A stretch of DNA of 38,922 nt, from the NCBI GenBank assembly GCA_902560685.1, contig CACEMT010000010.1, positions 1 through 38,922 of the forward strand. Direction: 5' to 3'. The notes under the pieces are model-generated. The model was not told where the DNA came from. It made no database searches and was given only the letters and a program-made list of their open reading frames with translations. Below, one piece after another: positions 7,377 through 17,289 of this stretch. How positions within the stretch are numbered: the stretch's first letter is position 1; each line of letters starts with the position of its first letter. The position numbers and the translations under genes were made by a program. Source of the DNA: an uncultured Pelagibacteraceae bacterium. GTDB lineage: Bacteria; Pseudomonadota; Alphaproteobacteria; Pelagibacterales; Pelagibacteraceae.

Positions 7377-7913
7377 ATGAAAACTATTGAAGAAATAAAC
7401 ATTGCGAATGTAAAGAAAATTTCTGCAGAAAAAAAACTTCCAGATTTTTTTCCAGGAGATATAATTAAAGTTGGTGTAAAAATTACTGAGGGAAAAAGAG
7501 ATAGAATCCAATACTTCGAAGGTGTTTGTATAGCTAAAAAAAATAGAGATTTAAACTCATCATTTACAGTTAGAAAAATATCTTTTGGAGAGGGTGTTGA
7601 AAGAACTTTCGCTTTGTACAGTCCAATTGTAGGTTCAATAAAAGTGATTAGATCTGGAAAAGTAAGAAGAGCTAAGCTTTATTATTTAAGGGATCGGACA
7701 GGTAAATCAGCTAGAATTACAGAAAAAATAAAAAAGAAAATAGGTATTGATGTTGATTCAAAACCTGAAGAAGTTACTGAGGAAAATCTAGCTCCAGTTG
7801 TTGAAGAAAAGGCAGCTGAAAAATCAGTAATTACTGAAGATAAAACAGAAGCTCCTAAAGCTGAAACAACAAAAAAAGAAATTAAAAAAGATACTCCTGA
7901 AGAAAAAAAATAA
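7377..7913 (+). CDS. rplS: 50S ribosomal protein L19, with extended charged tail
   Basis: L19 lies at the 30S-50S interface. The core covers about residues 1-120, with [25 protein letters not shown] and the conserved [21 protein letters not shown] region. The 178-residue chain is longer than the usual 115-130 because of an acidic and Lys-rich tail (EAPKAE, TPEEKK) resembling that of S16 in this operon. I chose the ATG at 7377, giving [14 protein letters not shown], over an in-frame TTG at 7362, because L19 proteins usually begin close to this point. It is 16 bases after trmD and 11 bases before leuC. Confidence 0.96.
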   Translation: MKTIEEINIANVKKISAEKKLPDFFPGDIIKVGVKITEGKRDRIQYFEGVCIAKKNRDLNSSFTVRKISFGEGVERTFALYSPIVGSIKVIRSGKVRRAKLYYLRDRTGKSARITEKIKKKIGIDVDSKPEEVTEENLAPVVEEKAAEKSVITEDKTEAPKAETTKKEIKKDTPEEKK

Positions 7914-7924
7914 TTTTTTTCTAA

Positions 7925-9328
7925 ATGCCATATACAATTTACGATAAAATTTGGAATGAACATCTTGTACACGAACAAGAAGATGGAACTACATTACTTT
8001 TCGTTGATAGACATTTAATTCATGAAGTAACCAGTCCCCAAGCATTTGAAGGTCTAAGAAATTCAAAAAGAAAAGTTAGACAACCAAAACTTACTTTAGC
8101 TGTAGCGGATCATAATGTTCCCACCACAGATAGATCAAAAGGAATCTCAGATCAAGAATCAAAAATACAGGTAGAAACTTTAGATTCAAATTGTAAAGAA
8201 TTTGGAATCCAAATTTTTGGTATGAATGATAAAAGACAAGGAATAGTTCATATCATTGGCCCAGAACAAGGTTTTACCCAACCTGGAACTATTATTGTTT
8301 GTGGTGATAGTCATACTGCAACACATGGAGCATTCGGAGCTTTAGCATTTGGTATTGGAACTTCAGAAGTAGAGCATGTATTAGCAACACAAACTTTAGT
8401 CCAAAAAAAATCAAAAAACTTTAGAATTAATGTAAATGGTAAATTACCTATTGGTGTAACTTCAAAAGATGTAATTTTACAAATTATAGGAAAAATTGGA
8501 ACAGCTGGTGGAACAGGCTATGTAATAGAATACGCAGGAGATTTAATTTCTAATCTTAGCGTAGAAAATAGAATGACAATTTGTAATATGACAATAGAAG
8601 GTGGAGCTAGAGCAGGTTTAATTCAGCCTGATCAAAAAGTTTTTGATTATTTAAAAGATAAACCGATGTCTCCTAAAAAAGAAAACTGGGAAAAAGCGTT
8701 AGAATACTGGAGTAATCTTAAATCTGATGAAGGGGCAAATTTTGATAAAGAGATACATTTGAATGGAAAAGATATCAAACCAATGGTGACTTGGGGAACT
8801 TCACCTCAGGATGTAGTTACAATTGATGGAAAAGTTCCAAATCCAAAAAATGAAACTGATCCAGATAAAAAAAACTCAATAGAACGTTCATTAAAATATA
8901 TGGGCTTAAATTCTGATGTTTCAGTAAAAGATATTAAAATCGATAAGGTTTTTATTGGTAGTTGTACAAATGGAAGGATTGAGGATTTAAGAGAAGCTGC
9001 AAAAATCTTAAAAGATAAAAAAATTGCAAATCATGTTAATGCGATGGTTGTTCCAGGTTCTGGTCTGGTTAAGGAAAAAGCTGAACAAGAAGGTTTAGAT
9101 AAAATTTTTATAAATTCTGGTTTTGAATGGAGAGAGCCCGGATGTTCTATGTGTTTAGCAATGAATGCTGATAAATTAAAGCCGGGAGAAAGATGTGCCT
9201 CTACTTCAAATAGAAACTTTGAAGGTAGACAAGGAAGAGGTGGAAGAACACATTTAGTAAGCCCAGGTATGGCTGCTGCAGCTGCAATCTCTGGAAATTT
9301 AGACGATGTTAGAAAGTACCAAAATTAA
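7925..9328 (+). CDS. leuC: 3-isopropylmalate dehydratase large subunit LeuC
   Basis: LeuC with LeuD isomerises 2- to 3-isopropylmalate in leucine synthesis. This is an aconitase-family [4Fe-4S] subunit of 467 residues, matching the bacterial norm. The three cluster cysteines are Cys347 (GSCTNGR), Cys407 and Cys410 ([10 protein letters not shown]), at the positions I recall for E. coli LeuC. Substrate-binding landmarks include [21 protein letters not shown] (about 128-148) and NRNFEGRQG near residue 430. Its stop overlaps the leuD start (TAATG), indicating translational coupling in leuCDB. The leader-peptide gene leuL and leuA are not present here. Confidence 0.98.
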   Translation: MPYTIYDKIWNEHLVHEQEDGTTLLFVDRHLIHEVTSPQAFEGLRNSKRKVRQPKLTLAVADHNVPTTDRSKGISDQESKIQVETLDSNCKEFGIQIFGMNDKRQGIVHIIGPEQGFTQPGTIIVCGDSHTATHGAFGALAFGIGTSEVEHVLATQTLVQKKSKNFRINVNGKLPIGVTSKDVILQIIGKIGTAGGTGYVIEYAGDLISNLSVENRMTICNMTIEGGARAGLIQPDQKVFDYLKDKPMSPKKENWEKALEYWSNLKSDEGANFDKEIHLNGKDIKPMVTWGTSPQDVVTIDGKVPNPKNETDPDKKNSIERSLKYMGLNSDVSVKDIKIDKVFIGSCTNGRIEDLREAAKILKDKKIANHVNAMVVPGSGLVKEKAEQEGLDKIFINSGFEWREPGCSMCLAMNADKLKPGERCASTSNRNFEGRQGRGGRTHLVSPGMAAAAAISGNLDDVRKYQN

Positions 9329-9933
9329 TGCAAAAATTTAATAAACTTACAAGTATTCCTGCTTATCTACCAATAGTTAATATTGATACAGATATGATAA
9401 TTCCTAAACAATTTTTAAAGACGATAAAAAGAACTGGTCTTGGAAAAAATTTGTTTTTCGAAATGCGATACGATGATCAAGGAAATGAAATAAAAGATTT
9501 TGTTTTAAACCAGAAACCATTTAGCCAGTCTAAAATTTTAATTGCGGGAAAAAACTTTGGATGTGGCTCTTCTAGAGAACATGCACCTTGGGCATTGCTT
9601 GATTTTGGTATTACATGTGTAATTAGTTCAAGTTATGCAGACATTTTTTATAATAATTGTTTTAAAAATGGGATACTGCCAATTAAAATTGATGAAGATA
9701 AAATAAAGCAAATTTCTGAGTACTCTATAAGAAAAGAAGAAATTAAAATAGATTTGAATGAGCAAAAAATCATTTTTGGGAACAATGAAATTAAGTTTGA
9801 ATTGGATCAATTTAAAAAAAAATGTTTAATTGAAGGGTTAGATGATATTGCATTATCATTAGAAAAATCTGAAAAAATTGAAAAATTTGAAAAAAAATTA
9901 AAAACATCTAAGCCATGGATTTTTAATGATTAA
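9328..9933 (+). CDS. leuD: 3-isopropylmalate dehydratase small subunit LeuD
   Basis: LeuD is the swivel-domain partner of LeuC. The 201-residue protein has the diagnostic [22 protein letters not shown] (about residues 72-93), which supplies part of the substrate-binding site, and the N-terminal [13 protein letters not shown] motif. The C-terminal 25 residues are Lys/Glu-rich and somewhat degenerate but of normal length. The start shares one base with the leuC stop, and its own stop overlaps the leuB start by eight bases, so all three leu genes are translationally coupled. Confidence 0.98.
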   Translation: MQKFNKLTSIPAYLPIVNIDTDMIIPKQFLKTIKRTGLGKNLFFEMRYDDQGNEIKDFVLNQKPFSQSKILIAGKNFGCGSSREHAPWALLDFGITCVISSSYADIFYNNCFKNGILPIKIDEDKIKQISEYSIRKEEIKIDLNEQKIIFGNNEIKFELDQFKKKCLIEGLDDIALSLEKSEKIEKFEKKLKTSKPWIFND

Positions 9934-11032
9934 AGTTAAAAAAAGAAAATTTTTATTATTGCCCGGTGATGGAATTGGACCAGAAGTTGTTGGAGAAGTT
10001 AAAAAAATTATTCAATGGTTTAATAAAAATAAATCATTAGATTTTGAAATTGATGAAGATTTAGCAGGCGGAGTTTCATATGATAAACATGGTACTCCTA
10101 TTACTGATGAGGTTTTTTACAAAGCTTTAGAGTGTGAAGCTATAATTCTTGGAGCAGTAGGAGGTCCTAAATGGGACGATGTGGAATTTTCAAAAAAACC
10201 TGAGAGAGCTTTGTTAAAATTAAGAAAAGAACTTAAACTGTTTGCTAATTTAAGGCCAGCAATATGCTTTAAACAACTAGTTGATGCTTCAACTCTTAAG
10301 CCAGAAATTATTTCAGGGCTAGATATTATGATAGTTAGAGAGCTTACAGGTGGAATTTATTTTGGGGAACCAAGAGGAATTAAACCAATTGATAATGGTG
10401 AGCGAAAAGGAATTAATACTCATAGTTATACAACAAGTGAAATCCAGAGAGTTGCACGGGTTGCATTTGATTTAGCTAAAAAAAGAAAAAATAAAGTTAC
10501 ATCTTGTGAAAAATCAAATGTAATGGAAGCAGGCTTATTATGGAAAGAAGAAGTTCAGGAGTTACATGATAAGGAATTCAAAGATGTAGAATTAAATCAC
10601 ATGCTAGCTGACAATTGTGCAATGCAACTACTTAGATATCCAAAACAATTTGATGTTATAGTTACTGATAATTTATTTGGAGATATGCTATCTGATCAGG
10701 CATCTATGTTAACTGGCTCTCTAGGATTATTACCTTCCGCATCTTTAGGTGCAAAAAATAAAGAAGGTAAAGCGAGAGCAATGTATGAACCTATACATGG
10801 TTCAGCACCCGACATAGCTGGAAAAGGAATAGCAAACCCAATTGCAACAATACTAAGTTTTGCAATGGCTTTAAGATATTCTCTTGATTTAGATAAAGAA
10901 GCTGACGCTTTAGAAAAAGCAGTTCAATCTGTTTTAGATGAAGGACTTAGAACTAAAGATATTCTATCTAAAGGAACAAAAGAAGTATCAACCTCTAAAA
11001 TGGGGGATGCGATAATTTCAAAATTGCAATAA
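9926..11032 (+). CDS. leuB: 3-isopropylmalate dehydrogenase LeuB
   Basis: LeuB oxidatively decarboxylates 3-isopropylmalate to the 2-oxo acid precursor of leucine, using NAD+. The 368-residue length fits. Landmarks are [11 protein letters not shown] (about 11-21), the substrate-binding Arg region [17 protein letters not shown] (about 95-111), [15 protein letters not shown] (about 137-151), the metal-binding aspartates in [14 protein letters not shown], and the NAD-binding [18 protein letters not shown] (about 291-308). The start lies inside the last codons of leuD. A 26-base gap separates it from dmdC. Confidence 0.98.
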   Translation: MIKVKKRKFLLLPGDGIGPEVVGEVKKIIQWFNKNKSLDFEIDEDLAGGVSYDKHGTPITDEVFYKALECEAIILGAVGGPKWDDVEFSKKPERALLKLRKELKLFANLRPAICFKQLVDASTLKPEIISGLDIMIVRELTGGIYFGEPRGIKPIDNGERKGINTHSYTTSEIQRVARVAFDLAKKRKNKVTSCEKSNVMEAGLLWKEEVQELHDKEFKDVELNHMLADNCAMQLLRYPKQFDVIVTDNLFGDMLSDQASMLTGSLGLLPSASLGAKNKEGKARAMYEPIHGSAPDIAGKGIANPIATILSFAMALRYSLDLDKEADALEKAVQSVLDEGLRTKDILSKGTKEVSTSKMGDAIISKLQ

Positions 11033-11058
11033 TTAATCAATTATTCTAAACTTATTTA

Positions 11059-12822
11059 ATGCCAATTTATAATGCCCCAATAGAAGATATGATGTTTCTT
11101 TTCGACAAGTTAAGAAATAATAAAAATTATAATGAAATTGAAAAATATAAAGAAGTAAATTCTGAGTTAGTAAAAAATATTTTAGATGAAGCAGCTAAAA
11201 TAAATCAAAATATAATTTTACCTCTAGCTAAATCAGGAGATGAAAATCCAACTATTTTAGAAAATGGTGTTGTTAGAACTCCACCTGGTTATAAAGAAGC
11301 TTATGCAAAATTTATAGCAGATGGATGGACATCGCTTTCATGTGATCCTAAATATGGAGGTCAAGGCATGCCAAAAACTGTAAGTGCTTTTTTTGATGAA
11401 ATGTTATCTTCTGCAAGTCTTTCTTTTAAACTATATAGTGAATTAAGTATAGGCGCATACAATTGCATCCATCACCATGCAACTGAAGAAATAAAAAATA
11501 AATATTTACCCAAAATGGTTGAAGGTAAGTGGAGTGGCACTATGTGTTTAACAGAACCAGTTTGTGGGACAGATTTAGGCTTATTAAAAACAAAAGCTGA
11601 AGAACAACCTGATGGAACTTTTAAGTTAAATGGTCAAAAAATATTTATTACTTCTGGGGACCATGACTTAACAGAAAATATTATTCATTTAGTTATAGCA
11701 AGGGCAACCGATTCTCCAAAAGGAACAAAAGGAATAAGTTTATTTTTAGTTCCTAAGTTTAAAGTTAATGAAGATGGATCAATAGGATCTAGAAATGGAA
11801 TTTCTACAGGATCAATTGAAAGCAAGATGGGAATTAAAGGTTCTGCTACATGTGTTTTAAACTTTGATGATGCGATTGGCTATATGATTGGACCTAAAAA
11901 CAAAGGACTTAACGCAATGTTTACAATGATGAATTTAGAGAGAATTGTTGTTGGAATACAAGGGCTAGGCATTTCTGAAATTGCTTATCAAAACTCAGTA
12001 AGTTACGCAAAAGAAAGAAAGCAAGGAAAAACAAATAATAGCAAATCTACTAATGGTGCAGATTATATAATTGACCATGCCGATATTAGAAAATCTTTAT
12101 TAAATATGAAATCTATAATTGAAGGAGAAAGAGCGTTATGTTTTTGGTTATCTCAGCAGACAGAAGTAAGCTTAAATCATAATGATGAAAAAATTAAACA
12201 AGAGGCATCTGATTATGTTTCTTTGATGACTCCAGTAGTTAAAACAATGTTTACAGATTTAGGAATGGAAATAACAAGTGATGCAATGCAAGTTTATGGA
12301 GGTTATGGCTATACAAAAGATCAAGGCATTGAACAATTATATAGAGACAATAGAATTACACCAATTTATGAAGGAACAAATTCTGTTCAGGCTGCAGATT
12401 TAGTATTTAGAAAGTTAGTTAATAAAAATGGCGATATAATTGATAAATATTTGAATATGATTAAAAATGACTGCAATATTAAAGACGAAAAGGTCAAACC
12501 TTTTGTTAAAGATTTAAACCTTCATATAGAAATACTAAATAATTTTACATCGTGGATTAAAGAAAAAATACAAAATTCAAAAGACGATGCTAGCGCTGCA
12601 TGCAATGATTACCTGAAGGCATTGGGCTTTGTTTCTATAGCTCACGCGTGGATAAAAGTTTTAGAGGTTAGCTTTAGAGATTATGATAGTAATAAAGGTT
12701 TTTACGAAGATAAAATTCAAACTGCAAAATTTTATTTTAAAAGGGTGTTGCCAAGGATGGAAAATCATTTTAAAACTGCCGCTACAGGAAGTGATTATAT
12801 AATGAATTTTAACTTTAAATAA
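11059..12822 (+). CDS. dmdC: acyl-CoA dehydrogenase, probable methylmercaptopropionyl-CoA dehydrogenase DmdC
   Basis: This 587-residue flavoprotein belongs to the long acyl-CoA dehydrogenase group that includes DmdC, which oxidises 3-methylmercaptopropionyl-CoA to methylthioacryloyl-CoA. The FAD-contacting MCLTEPVCGTDLG lies at about 160-172, and the catalytic Glu438 is in PIYEGTNSVQ, a position typical of the family. YGGYGYTKDQGIEQLYRD (about 413-430) is the usual flavin/CoA region. The long C-terminal extension is typical of this clade. Assignment to DmdC rather than another long acyl-CoA dehydrogenase rests mainly on its position one base before dmdB and next to dmdA. The electron acceptor would be ETF, not encoded here. 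Confidence 0.88.
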   Translation: MPIYNAPIEDMMFLFDKLRNNKNYNEIEKYKEVNSELVKNILDEAAKINQNIILPLAKSGDENPTILENGVVRTPPGYKEAYAKFIADGWTSLSCDPKYGGQGMPKTVSAFFDEMLSSASLSFKLYSELSIGAYNCIHHHATEEIKNKYLPKMVEGKWSGTMCLTEPVCGTDLGLLKTKAEEQPDGTFKLNGQKIFITSGDHDLTENIIHLVIARATDSPKGTKGISLFLVPKFKVNEDGSIGSRNGISTGSIESKMGIKGSATCVLNFDDAIGYMIGPKNKGLNAMFTMMNLERIVVGIQGLGISEIAYQNSVSYAKERKQGKTNNSKSTNGADYIIDHADIRKSLLNMKSIIEGERALCFWLSQQTEVSLNHNDEKIKQEASDYVSLMTPVVKTMFTDLGMEITSDAMQVYGGYGYTKDQGIEQLYRDNRITPIYEGTNSVQAADLVFRKLVNKNGDIIDKYLNMIKNDCNIKDEKVKPFVKDLNLHIEILNNFTSWIKEKIQNSKDDASAACNDYLKALGFVSIAHAWIKVLEVSFRDYDSNKGFYEDKIQTAKFYFKRVLPRMENHFKTAATGSDYIMNFNFK

Positions 12823-12823
12823 T

Positions 12824-14446
12824 ATGAATCATTACGAAAAAAATCTTGATAAGAATGATGCAAACTTTGTTCCACTAACACCACTAAGTTTTTTAGAAAG
12901 AGCAAAAGATATTTATCCAAAATATGAAGCTTTAGTATACGAAAATAGAAGCTACACTTGGGCTCAGATATATAAAAGATGTATTAAATTTGCTAGTGCC
13001 CTAGAAAAAATTGGAATTGGTGAAGGTGATACTGTGTCTGTAATGGCATTTAATACTCCTGAAATTTTTGAAGCTCATTATTCAGTTCCAATGACAGGAG
13101 CAATTTTAAATACAATTAATAGCAGAGTGGATGCAAAAACTGTCGCATACATTTTAGAACATAGTGAAGCGAAAGTTTTAATAGTGGATAGACAACTTCA
13201 TTCAGTTATTGAAAAGGCATTAAGTCAAATTAAATCAAAACCAATAATTATAGATATTCAGGATGATTTTGCAGATCAATCTTTATTAAAAAAAATTGGT
13301 GATAAAGAATATGAGAATTTTTTAAATTCTGGAGATGATAATTATATTTGGAAAAGACCAAAAGATGAGTGGCAGGCTATCTCACTAAGTTATACATCTG
13401 GAACTACTGGCAACCCTAAAGGAGTTGTCTACCATCATAGAGGATCGTACTTAATGGCAACTGGTAGCGCAGTTGCATGGAATATGCCAAATAGATTAAA
13501 TTTTTTAACAGTAGTACCTATGTTTCATTGTAATGGGTGGTGCTATCCATGGACAATTCCAATGTTGAATGGAAAAACAATATGTTTAAGAGCCATAGAT
13601 ATAAAAAAAATATTCGAATTAATAGAAAAACACGATATTACCCATTTTGGTGGAGCACCAATTGTTTTAAACATGATAACAGGAGCAGCCGAAACTGATA
13701 GAAAAAAATTAAATCATAAAGTTTATGTTTTAACCGCAGGCGCACCTCCTCCAAGTATAATATTTAAAAAAATGGAAGCTTTAGGATTTGAAGTGATGCA
13801 TGTTTATGGACTTACAGAAACTTATGGACACATTTTACAATGTGCATGGAATGATGAATGGAATTCTTACGATGAAGATAAAAAAAATGAAATAAAAGCG
13901 AGACAGGGAGTAAGGTATCCAAATACAGAAGATGCCATGGTTATGGATCCTGAAACAATGAAACCAGTTCCAATGGATGGAAAAACAATTGGAGAAATCA
14001 TGATAAGGGGAAATATTGTAATGAAGGGCTATTTTAAAGACAAAGAAGCAACAGATAAAGCAATGTCAAATGGCTGGTTCCATTCTGGTGATTTAGCGGT
14101 TACCAATCCAGATGGTTATATAAAAATAAAAGATAGATCTAAAGATATAATAATATCTGGTGGTGAAAATATTTCTTCAATTGAAATTGAAAATACTTTA
14201 GCTAAGCATCCTGGTGTCTCAATCGCAGCAGTTGTTGCAAAACCAGATGAAAAATGGGGAGAAGTGCCATGTGCATTTATTGAAAAAGTTAAAGATAAAA
14301 ACGTTACCGAAGAAGAATTAATAAGTTTTTGTAAGGAAACTTTAGCAGGTTTTAAAGTCCCTAAAAAAATTGAGTTTTGTGAACTTCCAAAAACATCAAC
14401 AGGTAAAATTCAGAAATTTGAACTAAGAAAAAAGGCTAAAGAATAA
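12824..14446 (+). CDS. dmdB: acyl-CoA ligase, probable methylmercaptopropionate-CoA ligase DmdB
   Basis: DmdB activates 3-methylmercaptopropionate with ATP and CoA. The 540-residue protein is an ANL-superfamily adenylate-forming enzyme: P-loop-like YTSGTTGNPKG (190-200), the A5-type motif HVYGLTETYG (about 326-335), the hinge and ATP-ribose region around SGDLAV and KDRSKDIIISGGENIS (about 436-451), and the C-terminal catalytic Lys528 in TSTGKIQ. Such ligases are broad in substrate, so the specific name depends on context: it is flanked by dmdC (one base) and dmdA (16 bases). Medium-chain fatty acyl-CoA synthetase activity is the main alternative. Confidence 0.88.
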   Translation: MNHYEKNLDKNDANFVPLTPLSFLERAKDIYPKYEALVYENRSYTWAQIYKRCIKFASALEKIGIGEGDTVSVMAFNTPEIFEAHYSVPMTGAILNTINSRVDAKTVAYILEHSEAKVLIVDRQLHSVIEKALSQIKSKPIIIDIQDDFADQSLLKKIGDKEYENFLNSGDDNYIWKRPKDEWQAISLSYTSGTTGNPKGVVYHHRGSYLMATGSAVAWNMPNRLNFLTVVPMFHCNGWCYPWTIPMLNGKTICLRAIDIKKIFELIEKHDITHFGGAPIVLNMITGAAETDRKKLNHKVYVLTAGAPPPSIIFKKMEALGFEVMHVYGLTETYGHILQCAWNDEWNSYDEDKKNEIKARQGVRYPNTEDAMVMDPETMKPVPMDGKTIGEIMIRGNIVMKGYFKDKEATDKAMSNGWFHSGDLAVTNPDGYIKIKDRSKDIIISGGENISSIEIENTLAKHPGVSIAAVVAKPDEKWGEVPCAFIEKVKDKNVTEEELISFCKETLAGFKVPKKIEFCELPKTSTGKIQKFELRKKAKE

Positions 14447-14462
14447 TAAATTCTAAAAAAAT

Positions 14463-15572
14463 ATGAAAAATTATTCTATAGCAAGATCTAGAAGACTTAG
14501 AAGCACACCTTATACTTCAAGAATAGAAAAACAAGGTGTGACTGCTTATACGTCATATAACCATATGCTTTTGCCAGCAGCATTTGGATCTTTGGAAGAT
14601 GCATACCATCATTTAAAAGAAAATGTACAAGTTTGGGATGTTGCTGGAGAAAGACAAGTTGAAATTTTGGGAAAAGATTCTGGAAAATTAGTACAATTAA
14701 TGACTTGCAGAGACCTATCAAAATCTAAAATAGGAAGATGTTATTATTGTCCAATTATAGATGATCAGGCAGGTTTGATAAATGATCCAGTAATTCTTAA
14801 ACTTAGTGAAGAAAGATGGTGGATTTCAATTGCAGACTCAGATGTAATTTTATTTGCAAAAGGATTAGCAATTGGAAATAAATTTGATGTTGAAATATTT
14901 GAACCAAATGTTGATATATTAGCAGTTCAAGGACCGAAATCATTTAAGCTTATGGAAAAAATATTTGGAAAAAAAATTACTGAGATGAAATTCTTTGGCT
15001 TTGATTATTTTGAATTTTCTGGAGCAAAACATCTGATTGCAAGATCAGGATGGTCAAAACAAGGCGGCTACGAGATTTATGTTGAACATACAAAATCTGG
15101 TCTAGCTCTATACGATAAATTATTTGAAGTTGGAAAAGAATTTAATGTTAAGCCAGGATGTCCAAATTTAATTGAGAGAATTGAAAGTGCTTTACTATCT
15201 TATGGGAATGACATGGACAATAATGATAACCCCCTTGAGTGTGGCTTAGATAAATACGTAAATTTAGATACCGAAGTCGATTTTCTTGGGAAAGAAAAAT
15301 TAAAAGAAGTTAAACAAAAGGGCATTAGCAAAAAGCTGATGGGAGTAATAATTGATACTAAAGAAATAAGTGTATCAAAATCTATAGAACTTATAGATCA
15401 TAAAGGTTTAAAAATAGGAGAACTTAGGTCTGGTGTATACTCTCCACATTTTAAAAAAGTAATAGGAATTGCAATGTTAGATAAGCCCTATTACGAAGTT
15501 TCTCAGGTATTTAAAATATCAATAAATGATAGTACTTTTGAGGGAAAAGTTTGCGATTTACCTTTCATTTAG
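14463..15572 (+). CDS. dmdA: dimethylsulfoniopropionate (DMSP) demethylase DmdA
   Basis: DmdA transfers a methyl group from DMSP to tetrahydrofolate, giving 5-methyl-THF and 3-methylmercaptopropionate; it is the entry point for organic sulfur assimilation in SAR11. The 369-residue length and the N-terminus [20 protein letters not shown] agree with Pelagibacter DmdA as I remember it. It is a GcvT/aminomethyltransferase-fold protein, and QGGYEIYVE (200-208) contains Glu204 and Tyr206, positions I recall from the Pelagibacter structure as near the THF and DMSP sites. The flanking dmdB and dmdC homologues support the name over glycine-cleavage T protein. It starts at ATG 14463 after a 16-base gap with no clear ribosome-binding site. 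Confidence 0.96.
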   Translation: MKNYSIARSRRLRSTPYTSRIEKQGVTAYTSYNHMLLPAAFGSLEDAYHHLKENVQVWDVAGERQVEILGKDSGKLVQLMTCRDLSKSKIGRCYYCPIIDDQAGLINDPVILKLSEERWWISIADSDVILFAKGLAIGNKFDVEIFEPNVDILAVQGPKSFKLMEKIFGKKITEMKFFGFDYFEFSGAKHLIARSGWSKQGGYEIYVEHTKSGLALYDKLFEVGKEFNVKPGCPNLIERIESALLSYGNDMDNNDNPLECGLDKYVNLDTEVDFLGKEKLKEVKQKGISKKLMGVIIDTKEISVSKSIELIDHKGLKIGELRSGVYSPHFKKVIGIAMLDKPYYEVSQVFKISINDSTFEGKVCDLPFI

Positions 15573-15587
15573 TATAACTAAATCATC

Positions 15588-16583
15588 ATGAATTTAGCAA
15601 TTGTTGGTGCAACAGGAAATGTTGGAAGAAAAATATTAGAGGTTCTAGAAAAAAAGAACTTTCCAATAGATAATCTGTACTTTGTTGCATCTTCTAAAAG
15701 TGCAGGATCAAAATTAAAATTTAAAGGCAATGAAATTGAAGTTAAAAATCTAGAAAATTTCGATTTTTCAAAAGCTAATATTACTTTTTTTTCAGCAGGA
15801 GGAAAAATCTCTGAACAATATGTTCCTACTGCCGCACAAGAATCTATTGTTATTGATAACTCGAGTTTTTTTAGAATGGATCCTGATGTTCCTTTAATAG
15901 TTCCCCAGGTTAATTCAAATGATATAAAAAATATGAAAAAAAATATAATTGCAAATCCAAATTGTTCGACAGCTCAACTTGTTATAATTTTGAAACCATT
16001 GCATGATTTATTTAAAATTAAAAGAGTAATAATTTCTACATACCAGTCTACATCTGGTGCAGGAAAAGCTCCAATGGATGAATTACTTGAGCAAACTAAA
16101 CTTTCGTTAGAAAATAAAAAAATTGTTTCAAAAAATTTTACTAAGCAAATAGCATTTAATGCAATTCCACATATTGATACATTTGCAGACGAAGGTTATA
16201 CAAAAGAAGAATTAAAAATGGTAAATGAAACAAAAAAGATTTTAGATAAAAATATAGAAATAACTGCTACGTGCGTAAGAATTCCAGTGCTAGTTTCTCA
16301 TGCAGAGTCAATTAATATAGAATTTGAAAATGAATTTACTATTGAAAAAATTCGTAATGCTTTAAATAGTGCAGAAGGTTGTGTAGTTATTGATGAAAGA
16401 AAAGATGGAGGATATATAACTCCATTAGAAGCAGAAGGAAAAAATGAAACTTTCATTTCTAGAATAAGAAAAGATAATAGCAACAATAAAGCAGTTAATC
16501 TTTGGTGTGTATCTGATAATTTATTAAGGGGTGCAGCATTAAATGCAGTTGAAATAGCTGAAGCATATATTAAAAATAAATAA
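15588..16583 (+). CDS. asd: aspartate-semialdehyde dehydrogenase Asd
   Basis: Asd reduces aspartyl phosphate to aspartate semialdehyde with NADPH, feeding lysine/DAP, threonine and methionine synthesis. The 331-residue protein has the NADP-binding GATGNVGRKILEVL (7-20), the active-site Cys126 in NPNCSTAQL, and the substrate region STSGAGKAPMDEL near residue 160. Lysine synthesis links it functionally to dapF, which lies about 11 kb upstream on the other strand. Its TAA overlaps the sdhC ATG (TAATG), an unusual coupling between amino-acid synthesis and complex II that probably reflects genome compaction. Confidence 0.97.
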   Translation: MNLAIVGATGNVGRKILEVLEKKNFPIDNLYFVASSKSAGSKLKFKGNEIEVKNLENFDFSKANITFFSAGGKISEQYVPTAAQESIVIDNSSFFRMDPDVPLIVPQVNSNDIKNMKKNIIANPNCSTAQLVIILKPLHDLFKIKRVIISTYQSTSGAGKAPMDELLEQTKLSLENKKIVSKNFTKQIAFNAIPHIDTFADEGYTKEELKMVNETKKILDKNIEITATCVRIPVLVSHAESINIEFENEFTIEKIRNALNSAEGCVVIDERKDGGYITPLEAEGKNETFISRIRKDNSNNKAVNLWCVSDNLLRGAALNAVEIAEAYIKNK

Positions 16584-16963
16584 TGAAAAATGACAATCCT
16601 TTATCGCCACATATCCAAATTTATAATTGGCATATATCATCTTTAGTTTCAATTTCTCACAGAATAACCGGTATTATAAATATAATTATTATAACATTAA
16701 TTTGTTTTTGGGTCGCATTATTGCTGTTAGGTAATACAAATTATGATTTAATTCAAAAATTCTTTGAAACATATTTAGGTAAATTTTTTATTGTAGGAAC
16801 GATTTGGTCTTTTTCTTTTCAAGCTTTATGTGAAATTAGGCACTTATTTTGGGATTTAGGATATGGTTTTGAGATAAAAACTTCAAATATAACTGGTTTA
16901 CTAGCAATATTTGGATCAGTTTTTTTAACAATTTTAATTTTAGGAAAACATATAGTTTTATGA
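16583..16963 (+). CDS. sdhC: succinate dehydrogenase cytochrome b556-type anchor SdhC, haem ligand missing
   Basis: SdhC is one of two membrane anchors of complex II and forms part of the ubiquinone site. The 126-residue protein has three hydrophobic segments. The quinone-site motif SISHRITG (23-30) is intact, with Ser23 and Arg27 at the positions of E. coli Ser27 and Arg31. In the second helix the family motif H-x3-GIRH-x3-D reads Q-ALC-EIRH-LFW-D: the axial haem His (E. coli His84) is Gln80 and the Gly four residues on is Glu84, whereas His87 (E. coli His91) and Asp91 remain. I verified this by translating the DNA at 16802-16861. It starts on the last base of asd and its ATGA overlaps sdhD. 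Confidence 0.95.
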   Translation: MKNDNPLSPHIQIYNWHISSLVSISHRITGIINIIIITLICFWVALLLLGNTNYDLIQKFFETYLGKFFIVGTIWSFSFQALCEIRHLFWDLGYGFEIKTSNITGLLAIFGSVFLTILILGKHIVL

Positions 16964-17289
16964 TTAGTGCTACAAAAAAATGGATTTTTTTAAAAGTAAG
17001 TTCAGTTGTATTAGTTCCTTTAATGTTGTGGTTTTTATTTAACCTAGTTTCTTTTTATGACAAATCCTATGAAGAAGTATTATTATTTTTTACTAGCCAA
17101 CCAACAAAATTTATTTTCTCATTATTTATCATTTTTGCTTATTTTTATTCTGCACTAAGTATTAGTGAGGTTTTTGAGGATTATATTGAGAATGAAAAAT
17201 TAAAAAATGTCGCAAATAAATTACTATATTTCTCTGCTATAGTAATTCCTATATCAACATTATTTATACTATTTAGATTGGGTTTATGA
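16960..17289 (+). CDS. sdhD: succinate dehydrogenase membrane anchor SdhD, no histidine
   Basis: SdhD is the second complex II anchor. The 109-residue protein has three hydrophobic segments (about 9-32, 51-70, 84-106). The quinone-site pair Asp74-Tyr75 (E. coli Asp82-Tyr83) is present in EDYIENEKL. The axial haem-b histidine eleven residues before that Asp (E. coli His71, motif H-x3-G) is Tyr63 here, and the Gly is Ser67. The whole protein contains no histidine or cysteine, so it cannot supply an alternative His or Cys axial ligand. Family assignment rests on position between sdhC and sdhA with four-base ATGA overlaps on both sides, size, topology and the DY motif. Confidence 0.92.
   Translation: MISATKKWIFLKVSSVVLVPLMLWFLFNLVSFYDKSYEEVLLFFTSQPTKFIFSLFIIFAYFYSALSISEVFEDYIENEKLKNVANKLLYFSAIVIPISTLFILFRLGL

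Noticed and set aside
11024..11052. Promoter before dmdC (TTGCAA, 17 bases, TAAACT)
   Set aside because: The -10 match is weak and would start transcription almost on the ATG; such matches are common in AT-rich DNA.
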